From an uncultured Clostridia bacterium (GTDB taxonomy: Bacteria > Bacillota > Clostridia > Lachnospirales > CAG-274), in NCBI GenBank assembly GCA_947624015.1, contig CANQIA010000017.1, positions 1-40,982 on the forward strand: a DNA stretch of 40,982 nt, read 5' to 3'. How positions within the stretch are numbered: the stretch's first letter is position 1; each line of letters begins with the position of its first letter. The position numbers and the translations under genes are program-made. This document shows, piece after piece, positions 31,197-40,315 of this stretch. Under the pieces are notes generated by a model, which saw only the letters and a program-made list of their open reading frames with translations, was not told where the DNA came from and made no database searches.

Positions 31197-32219
31197 TTAT
31201 CTCTGAACTCTGCCTGAACCGTCGCAAGACTCTACCTCAGCTCTTGTAACAAGGTTGAAGTCGCCGGGGATAGTATGCTTAAGAGCAGATGCGGATACTG
31301 CAAATTCAAGAGCAGCCTTCATATCCTTGCCGTCCATAAGACCGCAGATAAGACCGCCTGCAAATGAGTCGCCGCCGCCAACTCTGTCTACGATAGGATT
31401 GATGTCATATCTTGTTGAACGATAGAACTCTCTTGTCTTGCCGTCCATTATACAAGCTGACCAACCGTTGTGAGAAGCAGAGAAGGACTCTCTTAATGAA
31501 GAAATAACATACTTGAAGCCGAACTTGTCGCACATCTGATTGAAAATGTCAACATAGCCTGCCATTTCAAGCTCGCCGCTTGTAACGTCTGTATTGCCGG
31601 GCTTGAAGCCGAGAACCTTTTCAGCGTCCTCTTCGTTGCCGATACATACGTCAACATACTGCATAAGGTTAGTCATGACCTTCTGAGCCTTTTCTGATGA
31701 CCATAATTTCTTTCTGAAGTTAAGGTCGCAGGAAACTGTAACGCCCTTAGCCTTAGCAGCCTTACAAGCAGCCTCTGTTACCTCTGCAGCTACATCTGAA
31801 ACAGCGGGAGTGATACCTGTAAAGTGGAACCAGTCAGCGCCCTCGAAAATAGCGTCGAAGTCGAACTTATCGGCAGTAGCCGTAGCGATGGAAGAATGAG
31901 CTCTGTCGTATACTACATTTGATGCTCTCATAGAAGCGCCTGTCTCAAGATAGTAGATACCGAGTCTTTCGCCGCACTTAGCAATGTGCTTAGTCTCAAC
32001 GCCGTATTTTCTTAAAGCTGCGATAGCGCACTCGCCGATAGGATTGTCGGGAACAGCAGTAACGAATTCAGCGTCATGACCGTAATTAGATAAAGATACG
32101 GCTACGTTAGCCTCGCCGCCGCCGTAGTTGATATCAAACTTTGTTGCCTGAATAAATCTTTCATTGCCGGGAGTAGATAATCTTAACATGATCTCGCCCA
32201 TTGTAACTATTTTGCCCAT
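31197..32219 (-). CDS. kdgK: 2-dehydro-3-deoxygluconokinase (PfkB family)
   Basis: A 340-residue ribokinase-type sugar kinase. The N-terminal GEIMLRLSTPGNERF and GGGEANVAVSLS blocks and the C-terminal PfkB signature DRVGGGDSFAGGLICGL with its catalytic Asp are clear. The KDG kinase assignment rests on overall similarity and on the neighbour kduI, since both act in uronate degradation. KDPG aldolase (eda) is not in the window. GGAGG lies eight bases before ATG. Confidence 0.9.
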   Translation of the reverse strand: MGKIVTMGEIMLRLSTPGNERFIQATKFDINYGGGEANVAVSLSNYGHDAEFVTAVPDNPIGECAIAALRKYGVETKHIAKCGERLGIYYLETGASMRASNVVYDRAHSSIATATADKFDFDAIFEGADWFHFTGITPAVSDVAAEVTEAACKAAKAKGVTVSCDLNFRKKLWSSEKAQKVMTNLMQYVDVCIGNEEDAEKVLGFKPGNTDVTSGELEMAGYVDIFNQMCDKFGFKYVISSLRESFSASHNGWSACIMDGKTREFYRSTRYDINPIVDRVGGGDSFAGGLICGLMDGKDMKAALEFAVSASALKHTIPGDFNLVTRAEVESCDGSGRVQR

Positions 32220-32252
32220 TGGAAAATCCTCCTTTTAAATATAAAATGTCTT

Positions 32253-32310
32253 GCTATGGCTTATCCATAGCCTCTGGTATAATTATAACATAAAAAATTT
32301 TCCATAGCAA
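32253..32310 (-). promoter_or_regulatory. kdgK promoter with three GCTATGG half-sites
   Basis: On the minus strand: TTGCTA (32305-32310), 17-base spacer, TATAAT (32282-32287). CCATAGC occurs on the plus strand at 32302-32308, over the -35. A perfect inverted pair, GCTATGG (32253-32259) and CCATAGC (32265-32271), lies just downstream of the start site. This looks like the binding pattern of a local repressor. Confidence 0.6.
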
Positions 32311-32364
32311 CACTATATTTCATAAATTTTACAAAAATATTGGTATCAGATTACAGGGCTTTGT

Positions 32365-33168
32365 CTATTCTGTCGTATAAATTTTGTTTTCGCCATCGGG
32401 ATATGTGTAAACATAGCTTTCGTCAACGTTATTGCTGCCGTTGGCGGAAGGGTCTACGGGAACCACCTTTACCGTAGGCGGGTCTGATTCCTGCTGTATT
32501 TCGGAGCTATCAGCTTCGGAGGACGTATGAAGCGTAGGTCCGTCCGGACCGGACACTACTGCGTTATCCTCCGGGTCGGGAGCATAGTTTTCCTTATATC
32601 CCTTGTATGTTATAAAGGACTGGCTGTTTTTAAGCTTTTTAAATCTGTCTTGATCGGCAGGATTTACATTAATAGTTATAGTTAAAGAACTGCCTCTGTC
32701 ATAGTTATATATCTTTCTCTCCTTGATATCCTGTATTATGGTTCTGAAATTTTCAAAATCATCATTTCTGTAGTGTGTATCAAACTGTATATTAAAAGAA
32801 TTAACAGGATGTTCTGAAATATACTCCATATCTTCGTCCCATATATAATATTCATTCTCAATTTCAGTATTAATATCACTGTATTCGTCGGTATGCGCCA
32901 CTTCGACTTGTATTTCTCCCTTAGGTACATCTTCCGAATTTTTTATATTTATATCATACATTGCATAGTATTCCGTATTGCAATACACAGGTTCATCTTC
33001 GGGCAATCTGAGGGTTATAACATCTGTTATAAGCTCATTATCCGGGTATTTTTTACCCTCGTATGTAAAGCTCTGTACCTCCGCAAATATAATTCCTCCG
33101 CCTATACCGCAGAGAAGCAGACCTACGCCGAACATTATGCCTATTGTCATTAAAAATTTATGCTTCAT
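32365..33168 (-). CDS. Unknown membrane-anchored protein of the padR operon
   Basis: A 267-residue protein, family not recognised. It has a short basic start (MKHK), one hydrophobic segment (about 5-29) that could be a signal anchor, a predicted extracellular region rich in Asp, Glu and Tyr (30-200), and a low-complexity Pro/Ser/Asp tail (200-267). It starts inside the stop of the DUF1700 gene (ATGA overlap) with a strong AAGGAGG, so the two are probably translated together. By position it may be a sensor or effector of the same membrane system; this is inference. Confidence 0.75.
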   Translation of the reverse strand: MKHKFLMTIGIMFGVGLLLCGIGGGIIFAEVQSFTYEGKKYPDNELITDVITLRLPEDEPVYCNTEYYAMYDINIKNSEDVPKGEIQVEVAHTDEYSDINTEIENEYYIWDEDMEYISEHPVNSFNIQFDTHYRNDDFENFRTIIQDIKERKIYNYDRGSSLTITINVNPADQDRFKKLKNSQSFITYKGYKENYAPDPEDNAVVSGPDGPTLHTSSEADSSEIQQESDPPTVKVVPVDPSANGSNNVDESYVYTYPDGENKIYTTE

Positions 33169-34163
33169 ATACTCTCTCCTCCTTTTTTGCCGAATTTAGT
33201 AAAATACACAAGCTTTACTATAAATGCAAACACGGCTGCTGCGCACAAATCAAAGCCCAGTGTACATATTGCAAGACCCCATGCGGGATATCCTGCAAAA
33301 GCTGCTACAAGAAGTATACCAAACCCAACTACAGCAAAAAACATCATAAAAGCATAGGGCAAAAGTGTAAAGAAAACGCCTATTCTTATGCACAGTATAA
33401 CTATTTTAAGGAGAAATCCCATAAAATCATAGTCCGCAAGGCTCCTGCGCTCTCTCTTGACCTTTTCCGTGTTTTCGGCTTTTACATTATTTTCATCGGT
33501 CACAACAGCTTCATTTACAACCTTTTCACTCTCCACGATATTGCTCTCCACTTTTTTGCCTCCTTTTTTATTTATTTTGTATACGGAATCCCTTATGTAG
33601 GCGATCACAAGGGTCAATGCAACGCAAAAGCCTGTTGCCGCATATATGAATCTTATAAATTTCCAGAGATATTCGCCTATGGGTATTCCCAGTATGTGAG
33701 GGAACATATCTCTCAGGAATATCATCCCCAGATAATTTACTATAAAATAGCCCAGCCCGTATATGAAAAATACTATTATAAAAATAACAAGTCCCTTTAG
33801 AAAAAGCGAGAACAGAGTCGATAATTTATTGCCAAGAATAAAGCCTGCCGCATCGCTTATAAAGGCTTTCGCCTTGTTGAATGCCTTTCTGAATATTCCC
33901 ATACCGTTGTTTATGGCTTTTTCGGCAATATCGCTGTCTATATGGCTTTTTCTGTAGTTTGGATCCACATTGTAGGCGCTTAATATATCGTCTACAAAGC
34001 TTTCTATATCTCCAAAATCCCTTATTGCCTCCTCTTCGCTTTTACCGGACTGTATCTTCATATGTATATGCTGAGAATATTCGCTTTTGATATCCTCTCT
34101 TTCCTTTTCATTCAATACGGAAAGTCTTTTGTCCAGATATTTGAAAAATTCATTTTTAGTCAT
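33165..34163 (-). CDS. DUF1700/HAAS-domain membrane protein
   Basis: A 332-residue protein. The N-terminal about 75 residues form the helical HAAS/DUF1700 domain ([49 protein letters not shown]). Four or more hydrophobic segments follow: about 115-140, 155-180, 230-265 and 280-310. Such proteins usually sit next to a PadR regulator and are thought to work with it. ATG at 34163 is preferred because the in-frame GTG at 34172 is too close to AGGAG. Overlaps padR by eight bases. Confidence 0.85.
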   Translation of the reverse strand: MTKNEFFKYLDKRLSVLNEKEREDIKSEYSQHIHMKIQSGKSEEEAIRDFGDIESFVDDILSAYNVDPNYRKSHIDSDIAEKAINNGMGIFRKAFNKAKAFISDAAGFILGNKLSTLFSLFLKGLVIFIIVFFIYGLGYFIVNYLGMIFLRDMFPHILGIPIGEYLWKFIRFIYAATGFCVALTLVIAYIRDSVYKINKKGGKKVESNIVESEKVVNEAVVTDENNVKAENTEKVKRERRSLADYDFMGFLLKIVILCIRIGVFFTLLPYAFMMFFAVVGFGILLVAAFAGYPAWGLAICTLGFDLCAAAVFAFIVKLVYFTKFGKKGGESI

Positions 34164-34488
34164 TTTTTTCACTCTCCTTTATAAATTCCTCCACTCTCTT
34201 GTAAAAATCCTCCCACTCCCTTTGGAGATTATCCTTATATATCTTTCCTGCCATAGTGAGATGATAATACTTTCTGGGCGGACCTTCCGTAGATTCTTTA
34301 AGGTACGTTTCAAAATAGTGTTCATTTGTAAGACGCTTTAGCAAGGGATATATTGTTCCCTCGTTTACATCTATTATCTTAGATACTTCGGAAACAAGCT
34401 CATAGCCGTACATATCCCTTCCCGTTACCGATATTAACACAATAAGTTCAAGCACACCCTTTTTAAACTGCGTATTCAAATAAGTCAC
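34156..34488 (-). CDS. PadR-family transcriptional regulator
   Basis: A 110-residue winged-helix protein: [20 protein letters not shown], then [13 protein letters not shown] (recognition helix) and [12 protein letters not shown] (wing), and a C-terminal dimerization helix. PadR proteins repress nearby genes for membrane or drug-response proteins. The GTG start at 34488 has only AAGGG nearby, so it is less certain than others. A palindrome in its promoter spacer suggests autoregulation. Confidence 0.9.
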   Translation of the reverse strand: MTYLNTQFKKGVLELIVLISVTGRDMYGYELVSEVSKIIDVNEGTIYPLLKRLTNEHYFETYLKESTEGPPRKYYHLTMAGKIYKDNLQREWEDFYKRVEEFIKESEKND

Positions 34489-34520
34489 CTGCCCTTCTCA
34501 TATACATTTATTTCATTTTC

Positions 34521-34549
34521 ATGATATCATAGCTACTATGTTTTGTCAA
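34521..34549 (-). promoter_or_regulatory. padR operon promoter with palindromic operator candidate
   Basis: On the minus strand: TTGACA (34544-34549), 17-base spacer, TATCAT (34521-34526). CATAG-CTA-CTATG (34528-34540, plus strand) is a perfect palindrome in the spacer, and ATGATATCAT (34521-34530) overlaps the -10. Confidence 0.6.
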
Positions 34550-34717
34550 GTACTGAAAATATAATAGTATTAAAAAAATCAAAAGTGCCTTTTTATTGTA
34601 AATATTAAATATTTATTATGGGTAGATTAATTAAAAATGAAGGAAAAATTAAACAAGGATTAAAAATGTATGCCGTATACATTGTTTACAGATTATTAAC
34701 ACTTTTATTTTAAAATG

Positions 34718-34726
34718 TGGTAAAAT
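34718..34726 (+). promoter_or_regulatory. Possible extended -10 of the htrA pair
   Basis: TGG-TAAAAT (hexamer 34721-34726) lies 30 bases before the first htrA start. A TTAACA upstream is at 19 bases. A CssR or other stress-regulator site was not identified. Confidence 0.35.
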
Positions 34727-34756
34727 GGATTTAGACAAAACAAAGGAGGTTTTTGT

Positions 34757-36118
34757 ATGTTGGATAATGAAAACAAAAATTTCGATGAGACCGACGGCGC
34801 TTTAACGGAAAAGAGTACCGAGGTGTCAGAAGATAATTTTACGGACATAAGAGAATACTCAGCCGACGAACATAACGATGTGGTCGAGGAAGGCGTTCCC
34901 CAAGAGGAAAACCTATATACGGCAAAGACCGTAAAGAAAAAATACAGCTATAAAAAAAGCATAGCTGTCGGTCTTGCAGGCATTATACTTGGCGGCGCTT
35001 CCATGGGCTATTTTCTCGGCATCGGACTGAACGCTTCCTCTTCCCTTACGGGTACGGTGGAAAATATTATAAACGGAGATTTTTCATTTGACAATATTGA
35101 TGAAGAGAATAATACGGAGCCTTTGGCAGGCGGAGATCTGGCTCCTTCAAGCAGCAGTATTGCCAACACGGTAAAATCTGTTGAAAATTCTATTGTAAAC
35201 ATAAATATAAAGGCGCAGGTCACAGGCGGCTGGTTTGGTCAGACCTATGAAAGCGAAGGATCGGGATCAGGTATAATATATAAGGTCGACGGCGACAAGG
35301 TCTACATTGTTACAAACAATCACGTTGTGGAAGACGCCACAACGGTATCCATATCCGTAACGGGCAACGAGCAGGTAAACGCCAAGCTTGTAGGCAAGGA
35401 TGCCACAGCGGATCTTGCGGTAATATATGTAAGCAAGTCCGATCTTGAAAAAGCCGGTATTACAAATATAAAAGCAGCTATATTCGGAAATTCCGACAAT
35501 ATGCTGGTGGGAGAAAATGTAATAGCCATAGGCAACGCTCTCGGCAGAGGTAAAACTGCTACCCTCGGTATTATAAGCGCTGCTAACAAGACCATTAATA
35601 TAGACGGCAAAAAACTCACAATGCTCCAAACCGATGCCGCTATCAATCCGGGCAACAGCGGAGGCGCTCTTGTAAATACAAACGGAGAAGTAATAGGTAT
35701 AAACACAGCCAAGTATTCCAGCTATAATAACAGCGTTGAGGGTACAGGTTATGCGATACCCGTTACCACAGCCAAGGAAGTTATCAATTCCCTTGTTGAA
35801 AAAGGCACCGTAGACAAACCTTATCTCGGAATATCAGGATATACTATCGATGAGAATTTCCGTAGGATATATAATGTTAAGGAACAAGGTGTATTTATAG
35901 GGAATGTGGAAAGCAATTCCGCAGCCGAGAAGGCAGGATTGCAGGTAAGCGATATTATTACGGCTATTGACGGCACTCCCGTAACAAAAGTTGAGGAATT
36001 GTCCGCTCAGATAAGCAAGCATAAATCAGGCGATCAGATCGTACTTACTATTCTGAGGAATATAGACCAGGAAATGACCGTAAGGGCTACCCTGACAAAT
36101 CTCAACGAACAGTTTTAA
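34757..36118 (+). CDS. htrA: HtrA/DegP-type serine protease, first of two
   Basis: A 453-residue membrane-anchored protease. Residues 1-60 form an acidic cytoplasmic tail, then a basic stretch (KKKYSYKK) and one transmembrane helix (about 68-90). The trypsin-like domain (about 145-345) has H189 in NNHVV, D219 in ADLAV and S301 in PGNSGGAL. One PDZ domain follows (about 350-445; GNVESNSAAEKAGLQVSDII). The family degrades or refolds misfolded proteins at the outer face of the membrane. AAAGGAGG precedes ATG. It is followed 12 bp later by a paralogue. Confidence 0.96.
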   Translation: MLDNENKNFDETDGALTEKSTEVSEDNFTDIREYSADEHNDVVEEGVPQEENLYTAKTVKKKYSYKKSIAVGLAGIILGGASMGYFLGIGLNASSSLTGTVENIINGDFSFDNIDEENNTEPLAGGDLAPSSSSIANTVKSVENSIVNINIKAQVTGGWFGQTYESEGSGSGIIYKVDGDKVYIVTNNHVVEDATTVSISVTGNEQVNAKLVGKDATADLAVIYVSKSDLEKAGITNIKAAIFGNSDNMLVGENVIAIGNALGRGKTATLGIISAANKTINIDGKKLTMLQTDAAINPGNSGGALVNTNGEVIGINTAKYSSYNNSVEGTGYAIPVTTAKEVINSLVEKGTVDKPYLGISGYTIDENFRRIYNVKEQGVFIGNVESNSAAEKAGLQVSDIITAIDGTPVTKVEELSAQISKHKSGDQIVLTILRNIDQEMTVRATLTNLNEQF

Positions 36119-36130
36119 GGAGGAATTTAT

Positions 36131-37276
36131 ATGAAACACTATATAAGAAACACTGTTTTGACAATAATATGCTGCGGTGTGATAGGCTTTTCGGCAGGAG
36201 TAGCCATTCCTGCCGTAGGCTATGTAATAGATAAGAAGCAGGAAATACAAACTACCGAAAAGAAAGCAGACAACATTTCAACGGATACGGAAGGAAACGT
36301 AACGGCTACAATGGATGAATCCTCAGCCAACACGGTAAACATAATAAAGCAGGTTAAGCCTTCCATAGCTTGTATAACCTCTCTTACACAGGGTACTGAT
36401 TTTTTTAACCAGATATATCAAAGCGAGGGCGCAGGTTCAGGTATAGTTTTTTACAAGGACAGCGAATATGCCTATATAGCAACAAATAACCACGTTATTT
36501 CCGGAGCAAACAGCGTAAGCATCTCTCTTAACGAATGCGACCTTGTTTCCGCCTCACTTGTAGGCAAGGATGCCAATGCAGACCTTGCCGTTATAAAGGT
36601 ATCTTTAAAGGATCTTAAGGCAGCGGGCGTCAATAACGTGACCGTAGCTCAATTTGGCGATTCAGACGCTATGGAAGTAGGCGAAACAGTAATAGCAATA
36701 GGCAATGCGTTAGGTCAGGGCAATACAGCCACAAGAGGTATATTAAGCTCACAGACAAAGGATGTAAACATACAGGGCAGAAAGCTTACCGTTATACAAA
36801 CAGACGCAGCCATAAATCCCGGCAACAGCGGCGGCGCTCTTGTAAACAGTAAGGGTCAAATAATAGGCATAAATACAGCTAAAATATCAATGAGCAAAGT
36901 CGAAGGTATAGGATACAGTATTGCTTCAAATGTAGCAAAGCCCATTATAGAGCAGCTTATGAACAATACAGACGCTCCTGCTCTCGGCGTATATATCACA
37001 AGCATTTCGGCAGATGTCGCAAAGCAATACGGACTTCCCCAGGCAGGCGTTATGATACAGGAGATAATTCCCGGCGGAAGCGCAGAAGCAGCAGGCTTAA
37101 AGGAAGGCGACCTTATTACAAGCTTTAACGATCAGCCTACATTCACAACAGATCAGCTTACTACGGCAGTAAAGGCATCCAAAGTAAACCAGAATGTTTC
37201 CGTAAAGATAATAAGAAGCGGCAAGGAAATGGACGTAACCGTTAAAATGCTCAAAAGTACAAATACAGGATTTTAA
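36131..37276 (+). CDS. htrA: HtrA/DegP-type serine protease, second of two
   Basis: A 381-residue paralogue of the preceding gene with the same order of domains but almost no cytoplasmic tail: a signal anchor (about 7-32), trypsin-like domain with H121, D151 and S233, and one PDZ domain (about 285-372; IIPGGSAEAAGLKEGDLI). The two proteases share many blocks (TDAAINPGNSGGALV, VGKDA-ADLAV), consistent with tandem duplication. AAGGAGG overlaps the end of the first gene, so both are in one operon. Closed by a strong terminator. Confidence 0.95.
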   Translation: MKHYIRNTVLTIICCGVIGFSAGVAIPAVGYVIDKKQEIQTTEKKADNISTDTEGNVTATMDESSANTVNIIKQVKPSIACITSLTQGTDFFNQIYQSEGAGSGIVFYKDSEYAYIATNNHVISGANSVSISLNECDLVSASLVGKDANADLAVIKVSLKDLKAAGVNNVTVAQFGDSDAMEVGETVIAIGNALGQGNTATRGILSSQTKDVNIQGRKLTVIQTDAAINPGNSGGALVNSKGQIIGINTAKISMSKVEGIGYSIASNVAKPIIEQLMNNTDAPALGVYITSISADVAKQYGLPQAGVMIQEIIPGGSAEAAGLKEGDLITSFNDQPTFTTDQLTTAVKASKVNQNVSVKIIRSGKEMDVTVKMLKSTNTGF

Positions 37277-37287
37277 TATTGTACTAT

Positions 37288-37326
37288 AAAAAAATACCAC
37301 CTGTAAATAACAGGTGGTATTTTTTT
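37288..37326. terminator. Bidirectional terminator between htrA pair and leuS
   Basis: Perfect 16-base arms (37288-37303 with 37311-37326) around TAAATAA, with A6 and T6 ends, 11 bp after the second htrA stop and about 50 bp beyond the leuS stop. Confidence 0.9.
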
Positions 37327-37374
37327 CTTATTTTGTTATTGCAAATCTAAGTTGGCATAAGCCCTATCGTAGCA

Positions 37375-39786
37375 TTATGGTCTGACTACTATATTACAGA
37401 TCCTGCCGGGAACATATATTTCCTTTACAATAGTTCCGCTGAGCTTACTTCCGAGAGCCTCTTTGGCAGCCGCAAGAACGGTATCCTTGTCTGCATCGGC
37501 AGATACGTCGATATTTGCCTTTACCTTTCCGTTTATCTGAACGGCAACATTTATCGTATCTTCCTTTAACTTTTCCTTGTCATATTTTGGCCATGTCTGT
37601 TTGAAAACTGATTCGTCATGACCAAGCACCTGCCATATTTCCTCGGCAATATGCGGCGCAAAAGGACAAAGAAGTATCGCAAGAGTCTCCAGAGAATCCT
37701 TGTCTATACCTCCTGCATTCTTGGCAGCGGCAACAAGCTTATTTGTAAACTCCATAAAGCCTGAAATTACCGTATTGAGCGTAAGAGCCTCAAGACGTGT
37801 TGTAATTTCATATATCATCTTATGCTTTGCCTGTTCTATTTCCTTAGTAGGCTCAATAATCTTATCCTTATATTCATCAACGAATTTCCATACTTTATTA
37901 AGATATCTGTATACGCCGTCTATACCATTGTCGTCCCATTCCGAATCCAGTTCGGGCGGTCCTATAAACAGCTCGTACATTCTGAGGGAATCGCAGCCGT
38001 AATTTTCTACCATTTCATCGGGAGAAACTACATTGCCCTTATTCTTGCTCATCTTGGCGCCATCCTTGGTGATCATACCCTGATTGAAAAGTCTTGTAAA
38101 AGGCTCGTCAAAATCCACAACACCGATATCATACAAAAACTTAGTATAAAATCTTGCATAGAGCAGATGCAGTACCGCATGCTCAATACCGCCCACATAC
38201 ATATCCACAGGAGCCCACTTCTTAAGAGCTTCCTTGCTTGCAAGCTCCTTGTCGTTGTGGTTATCGCAGTATCTTAAGAAATACCAAGAGGAACCTGCCC
38301 ACTGAGGCATTGTATTTGTTTCTCTCTTTGCAGGACCTCCGCAGCAGGGACACGTGGTATTTACCCACTCATCGATAGCCGCAAGGGGAGATTCGCCTGT
38401 ATCCGTAGGCTTATAGCTTTCTACATTAGGCAGTATAACGGGAAGCTCCTCCTCGGGTACGGGAACGATACCGCACTTTTCGCAATGGATAAGAGGTATA
38501 GGCTCTCCCCAGTATCTTTGTCTTGAAAATACCCAGTCACGGAGCTTATAGTTTACAGTCTTTTTGCCGAAACCCTTTTCCTCCATATAATCGGGAACTT
38601 TAGCCTTTGCATCCTCGGACTTCATGCCGTTAAATTCGCCTGAATTTATCATTATGCCCGGTTCTGTGTAAGCCTCGGTAAGCTCTTCGCTTTCTTTACC
38701 GTCCTTGCTTATTACCTGTATGATGGGAAGATCAAATTTCTTTGCAAACTCAAAATCTCTGTCATCATGAGCGGGAACACACATTATTGCGCCGGTACCG
38801 TAATCGGCAAGCACATAGTCGGATACCCATATGGGAGTTTTGGCGCCGTTTAAAGGATTGATACCATATGCGCCTGTAAATACGCCTGTCTTTTCCTTAT
38901 CTGTCATTCTGGAAACATTTGACTTTGTGCTGGCTTCATATATATACTTATCCATCTGCTCCTTATATTCGGGAGTGGTTATGTCCTTTATCAACTCATG
39001 TTCGGGAGCAAGTACCATAAATGTTGCTCCGTAAAGCGTATCGGGTCTTGTTGTATATACCTTTATTGCCTTATCTGTGCCATCTACGGGGAAATCGATC
39101 TCTGCACCATAGCTTTTGCCTATCCAATCGGATTGCATTTTCTTTACCTTTTCGGGCCAATCCAGCTTCTGAAGGTCATTTAAAAGTCTTTCCGCATAGT
39201 GAGTGATCTTAAGCATCCACTGGCGAAGATTTTTCTTGGTGACCTGAGATCCGCAGCGATCGCATACGCCGTTTGTAGCCTCCTCGTTGGCAAGCACACA
39301 CTTACAGTTGGGACACCAGTTAAGAGGCATTTCTTTTTCATAAGCAAGACCGTTTTTAAACATCTGGACAAATATCCACTGGGTCCACTTGTAGTATGCC
39401 GGATCGGTAGTGTTTACCTCTCTGTCCCAATCATATATAGCGGCAATTTCATTTACCTGTCTTTTTATATTTCTTATACTGTTTTCTGTAGATACGGAAG
39501 GATGAGTACCCGTCTTGATAGCATAATTCTCGGCAGGCAGACCAAAGGCATCCCAACCCATTGGGTGCAGTATCTCATAGCCCTGCAAAAGCTTATATCT
39601 GCTCACAACGTCTGAAAGCACATAGCCTCTCCAGTGACCGACGTGGAGACCGTTGCCTGACGGATATGGGAACATATCCAGACAGTAATACTTTGGCTTG
39701 TCCGTATTGGTAGGATTTACAGGATCCTTTTCCCATATGGCACGCCACTTTTTTTCAATTTCCTTATAATTATATTTAGTACTCAT
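37375..39786 (-). CDS. leuS: Leucyl-tRNA synthetase
   Basis: An 803-residue class I synthetase of usual length. HVGH (48-51) in FPYPSGNGLHVGHWRGY is the HIGH motif; KMSKN in DGAKMSKNKGNVVSP is the KMSKS loop. The CP1 editing domain contains YTTRPDTLYGATF and the aspartate-containing CVPAHDDRD. Two CxxC pairs (CPNC, CDRC) form a zinc site. ATG at 39786 follows GGAGG by about 11 bases. There is a simple promoter and no T-box leader. Confidence 0.98.
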   Translation of the reverse strand: MSTKYNYKEIEKKWRAIWEKDPVNPTNTDKPKYYCLDMFPYPSGNGLHVGHWRGYVLSDVVSRYKLLQGYEILHPMGWDAFGLPAENYAIKTGTHPSVSTENSIRNIKRQVNEIAAIYDWDREVNTTDPAYYKWTQWIFVQMFKNGLAYEKEMPLNWCPNCKCVLANEEATNGVCDRCGSQVTKKNLRQWMLKITHYAERLLNDLQKLDWPEKVKKMQSDWIGKSYGAEIDFPVDGTDKAIKVYTTRPDTLYGATFMVLAPEHELIKDITTPEYKEQMDKYIYEASTKSNVSRMTDKEKTGVFTGAYGINPLNGAKTPIWVSDYVLADYGTGAIMCVPAHDDRDFEFAKKFDLPIIQVISKDGKESEELTEAYTEPGIMINSGEFNGMKSEDAKAKVPDYMEEKGFGKKTVNYKLRDWVFSRQRYWGEPIPLIHCEKCGIVPVPEEELPVILPNVESYKPTDTGESPLAAIDEWVNTTCPCCGGPAKRETNTMPQWAGSSWYFLRYCDNHNDKELASKEALKKWAPVDMYVGGIEHAVLHLLYARFYTKFLYDIGVVDFDEPFTRLFNQGMITKDGAKMSKNKGNVVSPDEMVENYGCDSLRMYELFIGPPELDSEWDDNGIDGVYRYLNKVWKFVDEYKDKIIEPTKEIEQAKHKMIYEITTRLEALTLNTVISGFMEFTNKLVAAAKNAGGIDKDSLETLAILLCPFAPHIAEEIWQVLGHDESVFKQTWPKYDKEKLKEDTINVAVQINGKVKANIDVSADADKDTVLAAAKEALGSKLSGTIVKEIYVPGRICNIVVRP

Positions 39787-39821
39787 TTCAAAAATTGCCT
39801 CCATAATAATTTTGATTAATT

Positions 39822-39850
39822 ATTATACACCTATTTGGCATAAAATTCAA
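39822..39850 (-). promoter_or_regulatory. Sigma-A promoter of leuS
   Basis: On the minus strand: TTGAAT (39845-39850), 17-base spacer, TATAAT (39822-39827). Confidence 0.65.
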
Positions 39851-39920
39851 GCATTAATGTTATTTTTAATACGACGTAATGTTTATTGTGTTTTTTGGCT
39901 CATACAAAGCCTTAAATAAA

Positions 39921-39955
39921 AAAGCGTAAAAGGAATATTATCCTTTCCGCCTTTT
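39921..39955 (-). terminator. Terminator of the 77-residue protein gene
   Basis: An interrupted stem (AAAGGA with TCCTTT and GCG with CGC) is followed on the minus strand by TTTTTTATTT directly after the stop codon. Confidence 0.6.
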
Positions 39956-39957
39956 AT

Positions 39958-40191
39958 TTAATAATTATCATTGCCGTAGTCTATACCCTTGTCGGTTATG
40001 GCAAGGCGAGCCTTTTTATCCCCCATAGACAGTATCTCAAGATATCCTTCCTCCTCAAGAGAATAAATGGCTCCCTTTTTTTCTTTTATTTCGTCGGGAT
40101 CGTCGGTTTTGTATTGATATGTATATGTATCTCCTCCCGTTACATAGGACTGATACATCCTTGAAAAGATATTAGCCGCATTTTTATCCAT
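39958..40191 (-). CDS. Small unknown protein, winged-helix-like
   Basis: A 77-residue acidic protein. GAIYSLEEEGYLEIL followed by KKARLAITDKGIDYG recalls the last helix and wing of small winged-helix proteins, but no DNA-recognition helix is evident and I do not recognise the family. AGGAG precedes the ATG, and it has its own promoter and terminator, so it is a real gene. Divergent from the cotJ cluster. Confidence 0.75.
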   Translation of the reverse strand: MDKNAANIFSRMYQSYVTGGDTYTYQYKTDDPDEIKEKKGAIYSLEEEGYLEILSMGDKKARLAITDKGIDYGNDNY

Positions 40192-40225
40192 AGTATTTCT
40201 CCTTTACGTTTTGCTCTATATGGCA

Positions 40226-40254
40226 ATTATATAATATCCTTATCCAAAAATCAA
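40226..40254 (-). promoter_or_regulatory. Sigma-A promoter of the 77-residue protein gene
   Basis: On the minus strand: TTGATT (40249-40254), 17-base spacer, TATAAT (40226-40231). Confidence 0.6.
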
Positions 40255-40284
40255 TAATGTAAAAGCACCAAACCGACTTTTATT

Positions 40285-40292
40285 CATATATT
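40285..40292 (+). promoter_or_regulatory. Possible sporulation sigma (E/K) -10 of cotJ
   Basis: CATATATT matches the sigma-E -10 (CATACANT) in seven of eight positions and lies 23 bases before cotJA. An AC at 16 bases upstream would also suit sigma-K. In Bacillus the cotJ operon is sigma-E dependent. Confidence 0.4.
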
Positions 40293-40315
40293 GAAATTGT
40301 AAAGGCGGTGAATTT

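Noticed and set aside
39787..39957. T-box riboswitch ahead of leuS
   Set aside because: The spacer upstream of leuS is short and AT-rich, has a simple sigma-A promoter close to the gene, and lacks the T-box core sequence and specifier stem.
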